A stretch of 64,000 nt of DNA from Bradysia coprophila (GCF_014529535.1 NW_023503584.1:62001-126000); one strand, 5' to 3'; shown: positions 47,072-60,792, numbered from the stretch's first letter. Numbers and translations: made by a program. Notes: generated by a model from the sequence alone, not told the origin.

Positions 47072-47887
47072 AATAGTTATTTACGCATCTGTTTTGGACG
47101 GAGAACGAAGTGAGGGCGACAAGAGAAAGTGCCTAAGATCTACCGTCCACAACAGTTACGTATACAAATTTTCAGCCGAGTGACCACATTACGAGAAAAA
47201 TTCTGTAATTTTATCCCAAGGCATGAAATAGTTAAAAAACATTAATTTACCATACCATTTGTGAAAACATAAAGAATGTGACAGTTATAGTGCAACAAGT
47301 TCAATTTTCTCCCCATTGGAGAGAAAGTGCTGCACTTTTCTCACCAGAAATGCCAGTCGATAATATGCAAATTTTTTTGAGTATCTGTTTTGGACTATTG
47401 ATTTTAGGCCTTTTCGCATGTAGTCCTCACTTCGGTCGACCTACAACTCCCGAAATTGCATAAAATCAATCGTCCGAAACAGATTACACAAATAACTATT
47501 ACGTATCTGTGGCGGACTGTAGATTCTAGGCAATTTCGCGAGTTGTAATACGAACTAAGTGAAGTGCTTAAAATCAACCGTCCATAAGAGGATATGTACG
47601 CTTATAACTTTAAATGCCGAGGGCCATGAGAAAAATTCTGTAATTTGTGCCTGAGGCATGAAAAACAAATTCGCTCATACGCAATGTATTACTACTTTTT
47701 CATGCCTTGGGCATAAATTACGGAATTTTTCTCGTAGATTAGGCCCTCAGCATGAAGAGTTGTATACGCATCTGTTGTGGACAGTTTATTTTAGGCACTT
47801 TCGCTTGTCGCCCTCACTTCGTTCGAGCTACAACTCGCGAAATTGCCTAAAATATACTGTCCACAACAGATTACGTAAATAACTATT
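47072..47887. repeat. Cluster of four palindromic ATCTGTTTTGGAC elements
   Basis: Four related copies at about 47072-47165, 47381-47500, 47501-47600 and 47761-47887. Each runs from (AATAGTTATTTACG)CATCTGTT(G/T)TGGAC to GTCC(A/G)(A/C)AACAGATTACG(TAAATAACTATT), folds on itself and has a CCTCACTTCG(G/T)TCGA centre. Between them lie inverted TTTTTCATGCC(T/C)(T/C)GGG segments. Confidence 0.75.
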
Positions 47888-48518
47888 TCTTCAGAGGCAT
47901 CAATAACAAAGCACCCGCAGACTCTCTTTGCAAAGCTCTCTCGTCTTTGTGTTAACGTCCGATTTCTTTCTCTCTAAGACCGACTAGGCGGCATACGAAT
48001 ATGTACTATTCAATTTTCGCATCATTCGCAAATGGTCGTGCTAACCTATCGTTACAATCTGATCGCGTCGAAAAATAATTGTTCTTGTGCTGTGCATTCG
48101 CAGTGAATTTGTGTATAAACTTTGCTTAGATATCATCATATCCTTCGCAGTCTGCTCTACTATTTTAATTGTTTTTTTTTGCAATAAGGGACGCATTTGT
48201 AAGAAGGTGAGAAAATGTGGTTATGATGTGTGCAAGTTTGTTGAGTTGACAGACTCGTATGAATACAGTTGATCTGTGTAACGGTAAAAATTAAGGATAG
48301 AAGTGGTACAAGGAACATTTGCATTGACCATTTAAAACGAATAGAGTTTTTCTTTGTTCACGGTCAACATACACTCATACTTATCCGTAAATGTTGAGGT
48401 GTTCCAATTGTACTTCTTTTAGATTGCAAATTGCAAAGGGTCCTCTGAACCGGCGATTTTACGTTCCTTTCATTTAATTCTGTTCCAGTGTGCGAGTTTT
48501 CTGTGCACCTACCTAAAA
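47888..48518 (+). promoter_or_regulatory. Upstream region of the giant DUF3638 gene
   Basis: Contains the presumed promoter and 5' leader of the gene starting at 48519. CTGTTCCAG near 48480-48488 could be the acceptor of a leader intron. No TATA box or initiator can be assigned with confidence. A 61-codon frame at 48087-48272 is hydrophobic but starts at TTG and is not supported. Confidence 0.35.
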
Positions 48519-51500
48519 ATGAGTCCATCAGCAAAGAAAGCGAAACGCAGCGATCAACAGGAGTATGAAGATCTGGTGAAACATGTGGTCTTGCCTCGGG
48601 TACTACCGCAGGAAAAAAGCCCGGATCTACATGGCGATGAAATTCATTTGATGGTCATCATGGTCAGAAATGTCGAGCGCCTGGCTAAATATCTGCCGGA
48701 AAATACTGTCGGAATGTTTCAGCGTCTGAAGCGTGTCCATCAAACGCGTTCGGGAGAATGCATCGCACGTGAAATTAATTCATTGCAGTCTGGCGAAACA
48801 TTTGCCATGTTCATTCGACGTCAAAACTGTGCATTTATGGTACATAAAACGGCAATGGGAAATGACGTCGTTGTGGCTACGTTTCCTGGAAATCTTCATC
48901 CAAAAGAAGTTTACGGACATCAAAGTGATATTGAGGTATGTGTTGCTAACGATTTTCAACAATTGTTTTTGCTTGGGCAGTGTTAACGCGTCTTATTTTA
49001 TACCCTTTATGCCTAAAAAAAACTATTTATGGAACTCACTGAGCGAATTCGGTAGTTTCGCCACAATACATGAACCAGTCACGTATTCATCATTACCATA
49101 CAAGTGATCGACAAGTGGCGACTTGATCACAGATTAAATTTGCGTTTAGTTGGAAGAAAGTAACAAATGGCTGAATGGCATGTTTTGTAGGTGTTTTCGA
49201 GTAATTCACTCACTGAATAGATTGTGGATTTGAGCACCATTTAACAGGACTCTCAATGATTGACGCTGTCGGCAAGTCGGTCACTTCTGTCACTTCATCG
49301 AACAATATTTTCATGGACAATGTGACCAAAAATTTAATTTCCTAACAAATGATTTTGACTTTTAAATTTCGTATCTCAAAAGACCGACTTGAAGGCAGTG
49401 CCATCGCTGATTTTTGCTCTCCACAATCTATTGCAAAAAACGTCACGAATCGTGTGAAAATGTCGATTATTAACCCGAGGTGAATCATTTCAGCACCCAC
49501 TTATCACGACATTTAGAAACAAAACACTTCCCAGAGCACTCCTTGCGCGTCTCGTAACTACCAACTTTTTGGTCGTGTTGTTTTTTCGTAAAAATTTATT
49601 CAATTTTGCTGGAAAAGTGAAGAATTTTTGTAATTTTCAAAGATGAGAAATGTATAGGTAGAAGACACGACGGGAAAATCATTATTTTCACTTATTTCAT
49701 TGGGAGATCAATCGATTTAAGAATTCTACGAAATTGCACTTGGGTGGTTATTTTGAAAATTTGAAAACTTCACAGGTTAGTGCAGGTATTCCCAAAAAGT
49801 GTCCCGGAAAATTTATCAACTTTGAGACCATTTTTCGTGTCATTAATTGTTTTATAGGTCCTGCTTGTCGATGAAAATATTTCTGTGACTGTATTAAGGG
49901 TAATCAACGACGTGCGTTGGGGTAATTCATTAGGCCTGCTCAGATTCCGGGGATTGTGGGATTATTGTACTTTTCTAGTTAGAAGAGAGGAGAATAATGG
50001 TGTGGTGTTGAAGAATTTCGCGCCACATCATTCACAATAACCCACAAGAATACATTTTCCTTATACGAAATGTGTCATTTTGTCAATTATTGTGAATGAC
50101 GCGGCGCGTCTTTTTTACTGATCTAACCAACGCTTTTTGTACAAATACCTCGCTCCTCATGCCTAAAATATTTTTTTTAATTTCCGGACCAGAAAAACAC
50201 CTATTTAGCCCAACATCCCACAGTCCCCGATATCTGTGCAGGTTTAGTAATTCATCTAAAATAATGTCTAATGCTGACGTTACTACCGCTTCTTTGATAT
50301 TTCTTATGTTTTTTTACCATTTTTTTTTGGTTTACATATGAATTGTTGACAAGTTTAGAAACACCAGAGGTAAGTTTTTCAAAACATGTGGATTCATGGC
50401 CCACTGTCTTCTCCATCCTATCACTATATTAACATGGTTAATCAGTTAATCACCAACATGATTCTGGTGAATACGCACAGTTAATCAGTGATTTCACGAT
50501 TTATTGTAGTTTTGAGACGATTCACCCGGTGAAATACTGATTAATCACTGATTCGTCATCATGTTAATCACGTCAATAAAAAAGAGTGGTTTCCCCCTCG
50601 ATATAAATGAATAATGGAATTATAATGGAAAGGTCTTTAGTGCCTAAGTCATATTTTACAGTTTATCAACTTATTAGAGAGTAGAAATAAGATCTTAAAA
50701 TCTCATGCATGTGGCCTTAATACCTTCTTCTATAATGTATGTAATCTGACTTCAAATTCATGAGGCTTGACAGGAGCTGCTCATTTGCCAAATCTTTTAC
50801 TTCATCAATGCAAACTATAAACAAATGCAATTACCAAATTTGGCTTAGTGACCATAACAAATTACCAGTCCACAAAAGAGTTTGGCCAGCACCTGGGCCT
50901 TAGGGTTCATTAGAAGCACAATTTTAAGCCTTTTCGGCAATTTGCTTTTCTTCGATCAAAATACCCGCAGTGCGCACAAATATCTTACATCTTTTCCGTT
51001 CTATATTCACAGTTCAATTATCCCGTACAAGCGTTGAAGGCGCCACTTTCGAAGATGCTGCTTTCGCAAGAATTTGCCGACGAGCTGTGCTTCTTGTATC
51101 AGGATCAGCCGATTGAGACGAAGAATCGAAACTACGTACACAAATGGCTGATGACAATATTAGCCGATGAATCGAGTACAACGGCAGATCAATTCCCAAA
51201 AATAACCAAGAAAATTCGAGATGAAGTGCTGGGCGAAGGGAAGTCGAACTATTTTCGCCGGTCGAGCTTCTACATGTGCTTGAAAGTATTTCTACAGCAC
51301 AGTCTCACCATGGAATTGGATCACGAACGTGCGAAGATACTGTACAAAATTGTGATGCTGCAGTTTCACAATTGCATCATGGACGTGTTCACTACAGGAG
51401 TATATGAAACGCTGAACATTGATTTAATGTCGGAAATAATGGCTAAATCGGCCCGTCGCATTGAAAAGCTTGCCGAGCTGATGAAAGGAGGAGAAGGTGC

Positions 51501-54500
51501 TGAATTCGATCGTGTGTATGCTGCAACCGTTGCGGAGTCAAAACAAACCATCGCAAAGATTCGATTGAAAATGGACGAACAAATTGGAAGACTGCAAAAT
51601 GATTACGAAAATAAAGCCAGACTGGGGCCATTGACGGAACTTGATTTTCCAGCCGATATATACCAGAGCATTCCGAAGTTGATGGGACACATAGAGAAAC
51701 GTGGAAAAGAAACGGTTTTCGACTGCAGTCAATCTGGTCTTCGAGTTCATCCACAATATTATCGTCATTACATGGATGAACTGCACAATCCCGATGTAAC
51801 GAAATTCGGATCCTCATACGACGAAATTGAAGTGAATTTGATACTGAGCGACTTCGAAAATTTCATTTTATATAATTCAAGCTCGACGGACACATGTTTC
51901 GGGTCAGATTTTCTGCGAACTTTGTCGTATGGATATGCATCTTGTGCCGAGAGATTCTACGAAGGCGACCAAGTTGGCACGAGCAAAATGGTACTTGTGC
52001 GGCTAAAGTTGATCGCCATGTTGGACGCAATTGCTGTGAAGACTCATCCACTATTCGCTGACCACCACACATCGATTAACACGAAAATATTTGAAACACT
52101 ACTGCTGCCTCAGCGCACAGACATGCAGATCGCCTTTGAGCTGGAGCAATATTTCAACTCTCGAAATAAGGCTATTGGGCCAGGTTTGATCAGCGAGCGA
52201 AGTGTCACTCTAACATCTTTCACAGCTAAATTCGCGGCGCAGAATTCGAAAATGCAAGGACTGCTGAAATATATTCTTGCCATGGGTGAAGCTGAAGTTG
52301 AAAAAAAGCGACAAGAATGGAATACCAAACGAGCCGAAGTGGAGCGGCTGCGAGACCAAGCTAGTAGAAAGACTCATGAATATTACACTAACAATAAAGG
52401 ATATTCGTCTCATTCCGGGTTTTGTGACCTATGCCAACTGAACAACCGGATAAAGAGCATATCAATGACACAATATGAACGTCCTCTTCCACAATTACAC
52501 TACGAACAAAACGCGGTCGTCTTTGAATTAATGGCACCTATCGAAATCACTTGCTTAAGAGACGTACTGTTCAATTTTGCGAGTTATTGCCACGGTCAGA
52601 AATACCAGGCCACAGGAATCAAAGGAGACTGGGCTCAATATCACCAAATCAAGTGTCATAATCAATCGACGAGCGGATACACCAGTCTCGGAAGTACAAC
52701 CAGTGCAACATTACAAACGTATCACGTGGACAGTTCATTTGAAAATTTTATAATCAAAAACGGCTATAACTGTACATTCCATGCGTCGCACATTCCTCTT
52801 GGCCTGACAATATCCATTGACTTCGTCAAAAAATCATGCACATTCAAACTAGATGATGAATACAGCGGCCTACAATGGTCTCTGACTGGAACGAGTCATA
52901 CTCAAAATGAAGTCATTGCCCGGCAATCAGAATGTCCAGAAAGCATTTCTCTGCCCGAATTCAAGAACTTTGGATCGCTTCGTGCCGATGGCTGCCGACT
53001 GCAACTACGAAAACTGTACGCAATGGTGGAAACGGAAGCACTGTCATTCGAAACGACTTCGGTTTTGTCGTTACTCATGCAATTGCTTTGGGAAGCTGGT
53101 GTTAGCGGTGCCGATGGTCTTATTCGTGAATCGTTTACGGATTTCAACGATCCGACATTTGCTCACGCAATGATAGAGCTGCTTAGTGAATTCAGCAAAA
53201 AACAGAGCAACAACTGGCAGCACCCGAAGAAACTGCTGATGACGGTTTTCATCGCAGTTCGTGTATTTGAAATCAATGACGACGATAGTGTGGCTGATAG
53301 CATCGTCGTGCTGCTGGAGAAAATCCGATGCATTGCGTTAAAGTGGATCGATAGTATCGAAGGAGCCATCAATGACATTAAAACCCCCGATATATCAGCC
53401 GAACAGGAGCTACGCATGAAATTGGCACTTGTCGCTATCACTGGAGCCATCACATTTTTCGTACATTCTCGACACGCTCACTTTGCCAAAATCTTTACGC
53501 AACACTCCCATCGGGTGTGGTCACAGTTTGTCATCACATTGAACAGCAACGTTTTGTTGAATCCATCTACTGGTTCATGTCTACGGATGTTTTTGCGCAC
53601 AGTTCGCAACACTGGTATCCACATCGAGGCAACGGTGCGATCAATGATGGAATGCAACCCGAAAGACATGCACGACATCGTCAAAAAACAGTGGAAACGC
53701 GCCGAGTCGGCTACGTTTGGAAACTACTATTTCTATCATCCGTTTCCGGAGGTGTTAGTGATGGAAGTGACTGTCAAAGGGGTGTTGAACTATGTCACGC
53801 TGGACATAATAACCGGCAGTTTTTTGGTCAATAATTTCCCAGTGGCGCGTCTACCGAGCCAAATCACACAAAGTGCACTTTTCCGACGAGTTTTCGGTAC
53901 ATTTGTCTTCGAAGTGCAGCCCGATTCTAACAAAAGTTTTTCCACTGTTCGACGATACAACAATTGCAGCTACGAGTTTGGATGGTTCGGCTCCGAAATT
54001 ATCATAACTGAACGACGTGATGGAATTGAAATGGAATTGGTGCCACATGACATACTGAACGGCGATGTTCCGTATCTGCTGGTCCAAAATTACAGTCACT
54101 TCTGGAACAAGACCGACAATATCATCGAATTGCGACCGCGGTGTTTCACTCACAAGGAATTTTCACACGAAAGTGCCATCGAGTACAAGTTAGATCTGAA
54201 CGTTCGGCTGTTGACTCACATTAAAACAAAGCGCCATCTGCTCGATATCAACAAGGGATCCTACAAGAAAATCGTCAATCAACTATCACGCCTGGAGACG
54301 TCGAAGTTCATTCACATCCTCATGGATACGCCTCAGATAGCGAAAGTGGAATTGGTTCGGATGCGGTTGAAATTCAAAGTGGACTGCACAACTCCCGAGC
54401 AATCGTACGATCTACTCTCCAACGAATTCAGTCGAATGCGAGTTAGTTGCATGCAAAATATCGGCACTTTGTACGGATTGCAGCATGGATTGCTGCTAGA

Positions 54501-57500
54501 AAGTGTCCCTGTCGAAGGAGCTCATTTGCCATCGACAAGAATTCTGATCCTTCCACACGGAGCAATTCACTCTACGGTTACCGATCCACATGTTTCGGTT
54601 GAAATTGACCTTGACGCAGATCTACGCAGCCCACCATTTCATCAGTACGAAGTTGATCAAATTTGTCGTCAGCTTAAGGCCAGCAACAGTAGTTATTCGG
54701 CCTGGTTTAATCTCGCGTATTTACACGCCGTCACGTCACATGGAGAAGTGGAACCATTCATCAAAATGTCGGGTACGGAGCGAGCACTGCAAATATTGCA
54801 ATCGGGTTTCGCATGGTCATCGGCACCCTATGATAAAGAAGCAGCGGATGTGTTAGACATGATAGGCCGTTTGACACCGGAAAGAAAAGTTAAGGATTCC
54901 TTCCAGACTGTTGTTTGGCCAGAGTCCATTCCACCTCATTCGGCACAAGATTCATTTGTCTTCATCGCAACGAAATTACTGGAAGACAGTGCCCGTTTAG
55001 AAGGGTTACACTGTAGTACACCTAAGCAGCAGCAGTTAAAACTCGATAGCCAGTTGGAGCACAACAAACGGCAATATCTTCGGTGTTTGCCTTTACACCC
55101 GAATCTACGTGCGTCGGAAGAATTCATTTACCATGAAGTTCTGAGAACCACACAGGCGGAGCCAATTTCCAGCAGTAAGTGTCCTCATACGCAAAAGGTT
55201 TCGATTTTGTATCATCGATTTGCATACGCACGACCATCCGATTTTGATCTGAAAAGCTTTCTGAAATCTGGTTCGATGCTGGAGGGCGTAGTAAACAAGC
55301 CAGTAATTCCGAACCTTTTACACCATCAACACTATAAGAGTTTCGTGGATCTGTGGATTTCGTTGTATGAGTACGCTCGTAACCAATCGTTGAACTCTGA
55401 AGAATTTGGTTTGATTTGGAGCTTATTCGTTCATCAAGGACAACCGCTGGCACCAATATTGGCTTTACAATCCATTTTGATGGAATCGCATACTTTTCGG
55501 TCAATAGATCCACCGCCTATGAGCACGTTTCACATTGGTGAGGGAACATACAGTGCCGTTCGCGTATCGAAAATGCTGGAAGATTGCCACTCGAATCCTT
55601 ACAATTACGACCACAAAGACTTCGACAGAGCTGCTTATGATTGTCGAAAGAGAAGCGCAATTGATACAATGACAAGAAGCGTAACGAGTCAATGGCCATG
55701 TGATAACGTGTCTTTGGACTTTTCATATGATAACTTCAACCTCTCCCCGGCCCGACGAGGAATCAACTCTCTCCTAAAAATTTGGAATGACAATCGAAAG
55801 CTAGACATCTTCATCCAGAAGGTTCAAAGTGCTTTAAATTCGCTAGCGCGATCTGCGTATGTCAATATTCCGCACTTTGGTTTGTACTCCAATCCACAAC
55901 CATTGCATTGGCCAAGGTACGAGAGTGACTGGACGAACAAGATGCACGAGCAACTCGACAAATTTCCGGCTGACATCCAAGAAGCCGAACACATATGGAA
56001 GCATCGACAGAAGGATGGTAAATCGACGAACGAATGGTGGAACATTTTCGAAAGAATTGTGAACGGACCGAAGTCGCAACATTTGATCGATGCTGGTATT
56101 TATCCTCGAGTCGTTCCAAGTTTGGTGCTGCCAAAAATCGCTAATCGGACAGAGTCAAGTCCACTAAAAATGGTCATCGGTGCGTTAGCCATGGCAATGG
56201 TGCGCGAACAGCATGAAAAACGAATACAGATCTATTCCCAACGGCCAGAGCTCCGAGCAGCACTAGAAAGAGAAATCGAACACGAACCGCATATCAATTG
56301 GAATCCTTGTGACTATCCGGAATGGATACTGTTCGAGATCGAACAGAATCTGATGATTCGTCGCATTCAGATTGAAATTGCCAAACGAATGATAAATCCC
56401 CCGGACATTGGCACCAAGCACAGTGTAATGCAGTTAAATATGGGGGAAGGGAAGACTGCGGTGATTGTGCCAATTTTGGCATCAGTTTTGAGCGATGGTC
56501 AACAGGCCTGTCAAATAACCGTTTTAAAGTCGCTCTTTGCAACGAACCTAAAATCATTGCGACGATACTTGGGTGGTATGCTGAATCGAAAGGTTTACGT
56601 GTTTCCATGCAGACGGGATATGCCAATTGGACGATATGCTGCACGGATTTTGGACATTTATAACGAGTGCAAACTGAGGAAGGGTAAGTGAATCGGTCGA
56701 TGAATCTTAAATGGCTGTACCAGTCCTCAGTCATGTACCAGTAGGCGGACACCTATATTGTGAAAGATTATGAATGAAGGAACAATTGGTAAACGACTAC
56801 TGGTATGTACATCTCTGGCGACTGGTGCAGCCACTCTACTTGACTTGAAAAAGAAGCAGATCAAGCTAGGTCCCCTCCGAACGAATTGTTGTAATTCTTC
56901 AGTCTTTGTGTCTGTAATTGTGGTGGTGGTTCCATCTAATTACTGACTTTTACTTATTGACGAGCTTGTGGCTCGTGGGTAGCAAAGATTTTTACAATTT
57001 GTCATAGCGTGTAGGTGGGGTCTTCGTATGTTTCTCATTTTGAGTTCGCACGCGTAATAACGACTTAAAATCGCAATGTTCTTGTTTCAGGTGTCATCTT
57101 AACCTTGCCTGAATATCGCCTGTCCTTCCAACTGAAGATCTACGAATCGGTGAAAAAGTCGTGCCTTGCGGAAGCAGAGCAATTTCTGGCCGCACATAAA
57201 TGGATAAACAGCAATGTACGGAGCATTTTGGATGAGTCGGATGCGATTCTGCATCCGAAATACCACCTTATTTACACGGTGGGCAACCAACAGCAGTTAG
57301 ACGGTGGCTCATATCGATGGTTGGTGGTACAGTCGTTGCTGAAACGTGTTCCACATCATATGCGAGCACTAAATAAGCAGCACGGTCAGGAATACATCGA
57401 ATTCGACGAGAATTATGTTCAAAATGGACATGTCTATGGAGCTCGTGCCGTCAAATATCGACCGGATGTGTTCACACCGTGCCGGATTTTGAATGAACGA

Positions 57501-60117
57501 GTGTATGATGAACTGAAAAAACTTCTTATCGAAGACTTCTTGGAAGGCCGCCTCAACATGGCTTTTCCAGAAATCACAGCCGAGGCTAAGAGAAATCTGC
57601 GACATTTATTAACCGAACGAAATATTGATCGGGAATCATTCGACGCAACGGTTGCCGACTTTTCGATAAGTGAGCGAAACACGATTATGATTTTGAGCGG
57701 ACTGCTACGCTTTGAAGTGCTGAAACTGATATTGATGCGACGATGGCGAGTGAACTACGGGGTAAACGTATTTGGTCAACGCAAAATGGCCATTCCATTC
57801 AAGGCGAAAGATGTCGCGGCAGAAATGACTGAATTCGGTCATCCCGATGTTGCGATTGGCTTCACTCATTTGAGCTACCACTATTCGGGTAATCAGGAAC
57901 TTCATCCAAGTCCAACCAAAACATTCAATGAATTTAACATTTTCAGGCCTGACCGACTGTCAGCTCAAGGAAACCTTCAAGATTCTGTCGGTTTCTCAGA
58001 ATCCAGCTTCAATTTACGAACAATGGATTCAAAGTGTGCAGCCGGAACTGGTCGATGCTTCCATCCGAACTTACACAGGCGTAAATCTAAGTGATCCATA
58101 CCAACGCGATACATTGCTGTTCCCCGTATTCCGTTTTAACATGCATGTTGTGGACTTCTGGTTGTCGAGCGTTGTTTTTCCTCGTGAAGCAAAAACGTTC
58201 GAGAAGAAATTGATGTGCACCGCTTGGGATTTGTGCAGCGAACACATGGAGCATCCGGTGACGGGATTTAGCGGAACAAATGACACGAAAAATATTCTGC
58301 CCATGCCCATTGCACAAAATGATCTGGCCGAGCTCGAGGATACAAATGAAAATGTTCGGAAGATACTGCTGCGTCAACGCTACGATTACCTACCAGCTAA
58401 TGTGAGTGGAACAGAAATTGTGGAAAAATTGGCCCGAGATGGCATTCCAGTTCTATTGGACTCCGGAGCATTGATGCTGGAACTTAACAACAAGGAAGTC
58501 GCTGAGAAATGGTTGGAATTGACTTCGGATCAGAGATTCGATGCGGCCATTTACTTTGACCGAAATGATGTTCTGCAAACCATCGACCGCAACGGTATTG
58601 TCACCGAACTGGACTGTTCCGTTTATCGGGATAATTTGTCTCGCTGTTTGGCGTACTTGGACGATGTGCATACTCGTGGAACGGATTTGAAATTTCCGCT
58701 GGAATGGCAGGCATGTGTGACACTTTCCGGAAACATAACTCGAGACAAGACGGTTCAGGCTTGTATGCGAATGCGACAATTGGGTAGAGGTCAAAGAATC
58801 GTATTTTGGGCGTCAAATGAAGCCGATGTACGCATTAGAGGGGTTGCCAGAAAGCCACATGTGACGACGGAAGATGTTGTGCAATTTATTTGCAGCAACA
58901 GCGAAGCATTCGAAACGGATAACACGGTTCATTGGGCCACAGGTGCCTACAACTATACGCAAAAGTTAATCGCACACAAATTGCACGAGAGTTTGGGTGA
59001 GCAGCATTCACTGCAAAGCTTGTATGAACTTTGTGCCGATGACGAATTCGTAAGACTGGAAGAAATGTACGGAGATAAGGAAGAAGCGAAACTGGCTGAC
59101 ATTGCCTGGAATAAATTCGATCAATTGATTCAAGCGCATCGGAACGATGTTTCAAATTTCGCCGAAGGAATCAGAAAGGAAGTGAACGAAAAAATCTGCA
59201 AACAAGCATCGAATGTGCGACGATTCATCAAATCGTTGGATGAGGAACAAGAGAAAGAGTTAGAGCACGAGCTGGAAGAAGAACGACAAGTTGAACGTCC
59301 ACCACCAATGAGTCCGGCTGTGCCGCATTTCGACAAAAAGCTACTGGAATTGGTTCTATCATCGGAAGGTGAAACCATATTAGCAGACTTACAGCATCGC
59401 AACGTGCTCCATTCATTATTTAGCAGCCTCGGCAACACACATTTGATACAAGACTATGCGAATGAAGCGGAAGCCTGGGCCGATCACCTATTCGTTACTG
59501 ACGATTTTTTGCGTGTCCTCAGCCAACCGACATCGTCGTGTGACGAGTACCTGCGTCCGGTTTGGTGGATCGGCCAGATCCAAGTTAAGTTCAACAAAAG
59601 CATCGTCGTCTTGTTGAGCTCATTCGAATGTGACCGATTGAAAGCGGCGTTCAGAACGAGCGCTACCTCCGTTCTGTACATGTACCGGCCAAAGCTTAGT
59701 AAATTGCATAACAGATTGCTGCGGAAACGAAAATTGCAAATTACCGGAATGGTCAACCCTCCGTGCCTCAGTCTCTGCGATCAGGTTCAGATTGATATGT
59801 ACTCCGGCTCGATGTATTTCGATGATGAACAGGAACAGGACGCTTACTGCAAATTTTTGGGTCTGATTCCACGGCCCAGAACGCCCGACCAAAATGCAGC
59901 ATTTGAACGTGGACTGATCAAACCGAACGGATTCGTTCCGATGGAATACCGGAAACACTCGGCAGTTATTTCTGATGCTGTCAGCAGCTGCAAGTTCAAC
60001 GGCAATCCAGTCGATTTGGCCATCAGAATTGTTCAGGCGCACCATTGTTCGCTGCATGAGGAGTCGCATGTGGCGTCGGTTCTGAAACGCGGAACTAAAT
60101 TGCAAATATCAGACTAG
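48519..60117 (+). CDS. Giant DUF6606-DUF3638-DUF3645 protein, SF2 helicase-like ATPase
   Basis: Four exons, 48519-48935, 51013-56683, 57091-57888 and 57947-60117, join in frame into 3018 residues; all introns are GT-AG (2077, 407 and 58 nt). The start ATG lies in AAAAATGAG and opens the conserved N-terminus. Residues about 13-270 (EDLVKHVVLPRVLPQ, ETFAMFIRRQNCAFMV, ALKAPLSKMLLSQEF) match DUF6606. DUF3638 follows around 1930-2150 with MQLNMGEGKTAVIVPILA (GEGKT at 1950-1954) and ILDESDA (DESD at 2077-2080). DUF3645 is FGHPDVAIGFTHLSYHYSG spanning the last splice (to about 2296). Further on are YLDDVHTRGTDL (TRGTDL at 2538) and QACMRMRQLGRG (2566-2577), which fit helicase motifs V and VI. The charged EEQEKELEHELEEERQ is a coiled-coil-like linker. 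Length and order match the roughly 3000-residue fungal proteins, whose function is unknown; database names such as ubiquitinyl hydrolase look inherited. It appears intact. Patchy in animals, so lateral transfer is possible. Confidence 0.9.
48936..51012 (+). other. Intron 1 of the giant gene (2.1 kb)
   Basis: Donor GAG|GTATGT, acceptor TTCACAG|TTC. Contains an element at 49941-50236 and, near 50430-50570, several TTAATCAGTGATT-like inverted words. No other gene. Confidence 0.85.
49941..50236. mobile_element. Degenerate foldback element in intron 1
   Basis: Ends CAGATTCCGGGGATTGTGGG and CCCACAGTCCCCGATATCTG are imperfect inverses; a second inverted pair CATTCACAATAA / TTATTGTGAATG (about 50030-50099) forms its centre. 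CAG ends suggest hAT, but the 8-bp flanks do not match. Confidence 0.55.
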
Positions 60118-60233
60118 CATGCCATGCGAATCGGGTCGGTTTTTGTGAAGAAACTTTTTTTGCCATTTCAACACTTTGTTCCTTTTCTACCCTTTGTAAC
60201 TTTCATGTAAATAATCAACTGAAGAGACTTTTC

Positions 60234-60239
60234 ATTAAA
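60234..60239 (+). promoter_or_regulatory. Candidate poly(A) signal ATTAAA
   Basis: ATTAAA 117 nt after the stop codon of the giant gene; no AATAAA is closer. The downstream sequence is T/C-rich. Confidence 0.45.
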
Positions 60240-60693
60240 CTTAAGAATATTCAGACGCTTCGATTTCTCACTCACTCCCTTCAACCATAAGAGAAATACT
60301 TCGCTGGGTCTCCACTAAATATTTCGGTTCATTAGGTAAGTTCAGGTATTTTATGCCAATAAGTTGATCATTCAACCTTCAAGGAAGCATGGATTTCCGC
60401 TGTTGCTACAAGGCCTCTAACAATTTTTATTGAGGCCAAGAAGAATGTGGAAACGACATTCTGGTAGGTCACACAACGGATGAGGGACTTGTATATCTAG
60501 GCGCGATCGCTGAAGACCCTGCCATTTTAAGTGACTTGAATTTCGACTCTGTGATTCCAAATGAATTAAATTTGACGAACGAAGGAGAAACGAACAGAGC
60601 CAACTAAAGATGAAATGGGTTATTGTCAGGTAATTAAACGATTCTTTGTGTTAGGGAAGATAATATCGATTTACGAGTTTTAAATGCTGAGTT
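60240..60693. other. No gene seen
   Basis: Spacer after the giant gene; no frame or repeat of note. Confidence 0.4.
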
Positions 60694-60792
60694 GTGCGAA
60701 TAGTCAAATAAAGACTATTCGCACAAAGTGCCATTAGTCTTTATTTGACTACTCGCACAAAGTGCGATTAGTCTTTATTTAACTATTCGCGC
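60694..60792. repeat. Tandem inverted GTGCGAATAGTC repeats
   Basis: Three alternating copies of GTGCGAATAGTCAAATAAAG and its inverse. The same words recur at 62717-62789, so the two blocks may be the ends of one composite element of about 2.1 kb. Confidence 0.75.

Noticed and set aside
51034..56691. Taking the long open frame as a separate gene beginning at 51034
   Set aside because: The codon at 51034 is TTG, not ATG. The frame extends back to an AG acceptor at 51012 and joins in phase with the exon ending at 48935, giving the conserved family N-terminus.
57105..60117. Two independent overlapping genes (57105-58094 and 57928-60117)
   Set aside because: Conserved DUF3645 sequence runs across a 58-nt GT-AG intron at 57889-57946, so they are consecutive exons.
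48519..60117. Naming the giant protein a deubiquitinase
   Set aside because: No catalytic cysteine-protease motif was identified; the visible motifs are helicase/ATPase-like.
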